From positions 15,855,803 through 15,919,802 of the forward strand of contig NC_040027.1 in assembly GCF_000972845.2 (NCBI RefSeq): DNA of 64,000 bases, in the 5' to 3' direction. The stretch comes from Larimichthys crocea (Eukaryota; Chordata; Actinopteri; Sciaenidae). Made by a program: the position numbers and the translations under genes. Shown in pieces: positions 63,561 to 64,000 of this stretch. Position 1 is the stretch's first letter. Each line of letters starts with the position of its first letter. The notes under the pieces were generated by a model. It saw only the letters and a list, made by a program, of their open reading frames with translations. It made no database searches and was not told the DNA's origin.

Positions 63561-64000
63561 GTTCATCCAAAAGCGCGTCATATAACTACATTTGCAGCTG
63601 ATGATCCGCTTATGTGTTATTGTCCGGTGTGATAAATTATCTCATGTGGGACACACACACACACACACACACACAGAGAGAGAGGGAGAGAGCTATTAGT
63701 CCTGATCCCCTGATGTAATCTTTGAGACAAGAAGGGAGGGAGAGGGTTGGAAAGACGTGATTTGGCACCTCTGCCCAGCTGTAGGTCCCATAATTCAGTT
63801 TTGCCTTTTGTCTGAGAGCTGTAATTAATAACCTCGGGGACAGAATTACCTTGTTTGGCAGTGCAGCAATGACCTCGACCTGCAATGGCTTAGTTTACAC
63901 TTGCAAATTAGATTAGTCTAAGGCCCAAATTGCTCAAATTCAGTTGGCAGTAAACACTGAATCAATTTTTTTATTTATTTTTTTTCACTTGACTGAGGGA
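63561..64000. other. Upstream flank of ncan
   Basis: Contains a (CA)n/(GA)n microsatellite at 63651-63691 and A/T-rich sequence. No gene seen. Confidence 0.6.
63651..63691. repeat. (CA)n then (GA)n microsatellite upstream of ncan
   Basis: Compound repeat about 250 bases upstream of the presumed first exon. Confidence 0.95.

Noticed and set aside
1..64000. CRISPR array, operon or phage-type system
   Set aside because: The window is vertebrate DNA with a spliced gene; no spaced direct repeats or prokaryotic genes are present.

Overview
The window is vertebrate genomic DNA, most likely from a spiny-rayed teleost. It carries one recognisable protein-coding gene, on the minus strand, with the exon structure of a lectican. 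It also has many fish-type interspersed repeats, dense (CA)n microsatellites and very long introns. The gene is neurocan (ncan; whether it is the a or b paralogue cannot be decided here). It runs from a non-coding first exon near 63.0-63.4 kb leftwards to 1579 and continues past the left edge. The exons seen encode the signal peptide, a V-type Ig domain, two Link modules and the long acidic, Ser/Thr-rich chondroitin-sulfate attachment region: 3124 coding bases, 1041 complete codons. The C-terminal EGF, C-type lectin and sushi exons are not in the window.

Layout, left to right on the plus strand (reverse of transcription): partial intron 8 (1-1578); exon 8, CS region part 2 (1579-2790); exon 7, CS region part 1 (6993-7841); exon 6, Link 2 (8948-9241); exons 5 and 4, Link 1 (11931-12058 and 14806-14980); two exons that split the Ig domain (18941-19109 and 19197-19420, separated by an 87-base intron); intron 2 (12.8 kb); exon 2 with the start codon and signal peptide (32216-32298); intron 1 (about 30.7 kb); the 5' non-coding exon and presumed promoter (63009 to about 63.5 kb). 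All exon joins have GT/AG ends and keep one frame.

The introns hold the other features. Intron 2 has a decayed Ty3/gypsy retrotransposon end whose probable LTR was later invaded by a tRNA-derived SINE with a 15-bp target duplication, and a LINE endonuclease relic. Intron 1 has a 323-bp hAT-type MITE with an 8-bp target duplication, a coding-like antisense relic ending in a homopolymer, several older fish repeats and long microsatellites. One roughly 600-bp repeat occurs twice, in introns 4 and 1.

I see no second functional gene, no functional tRNA gene and no exotic new system. The most notable observations are the extra phase-0 intron inside the Ig domain, the two frame-neutral CS exons that could be skipped, and the nested mobile elements.
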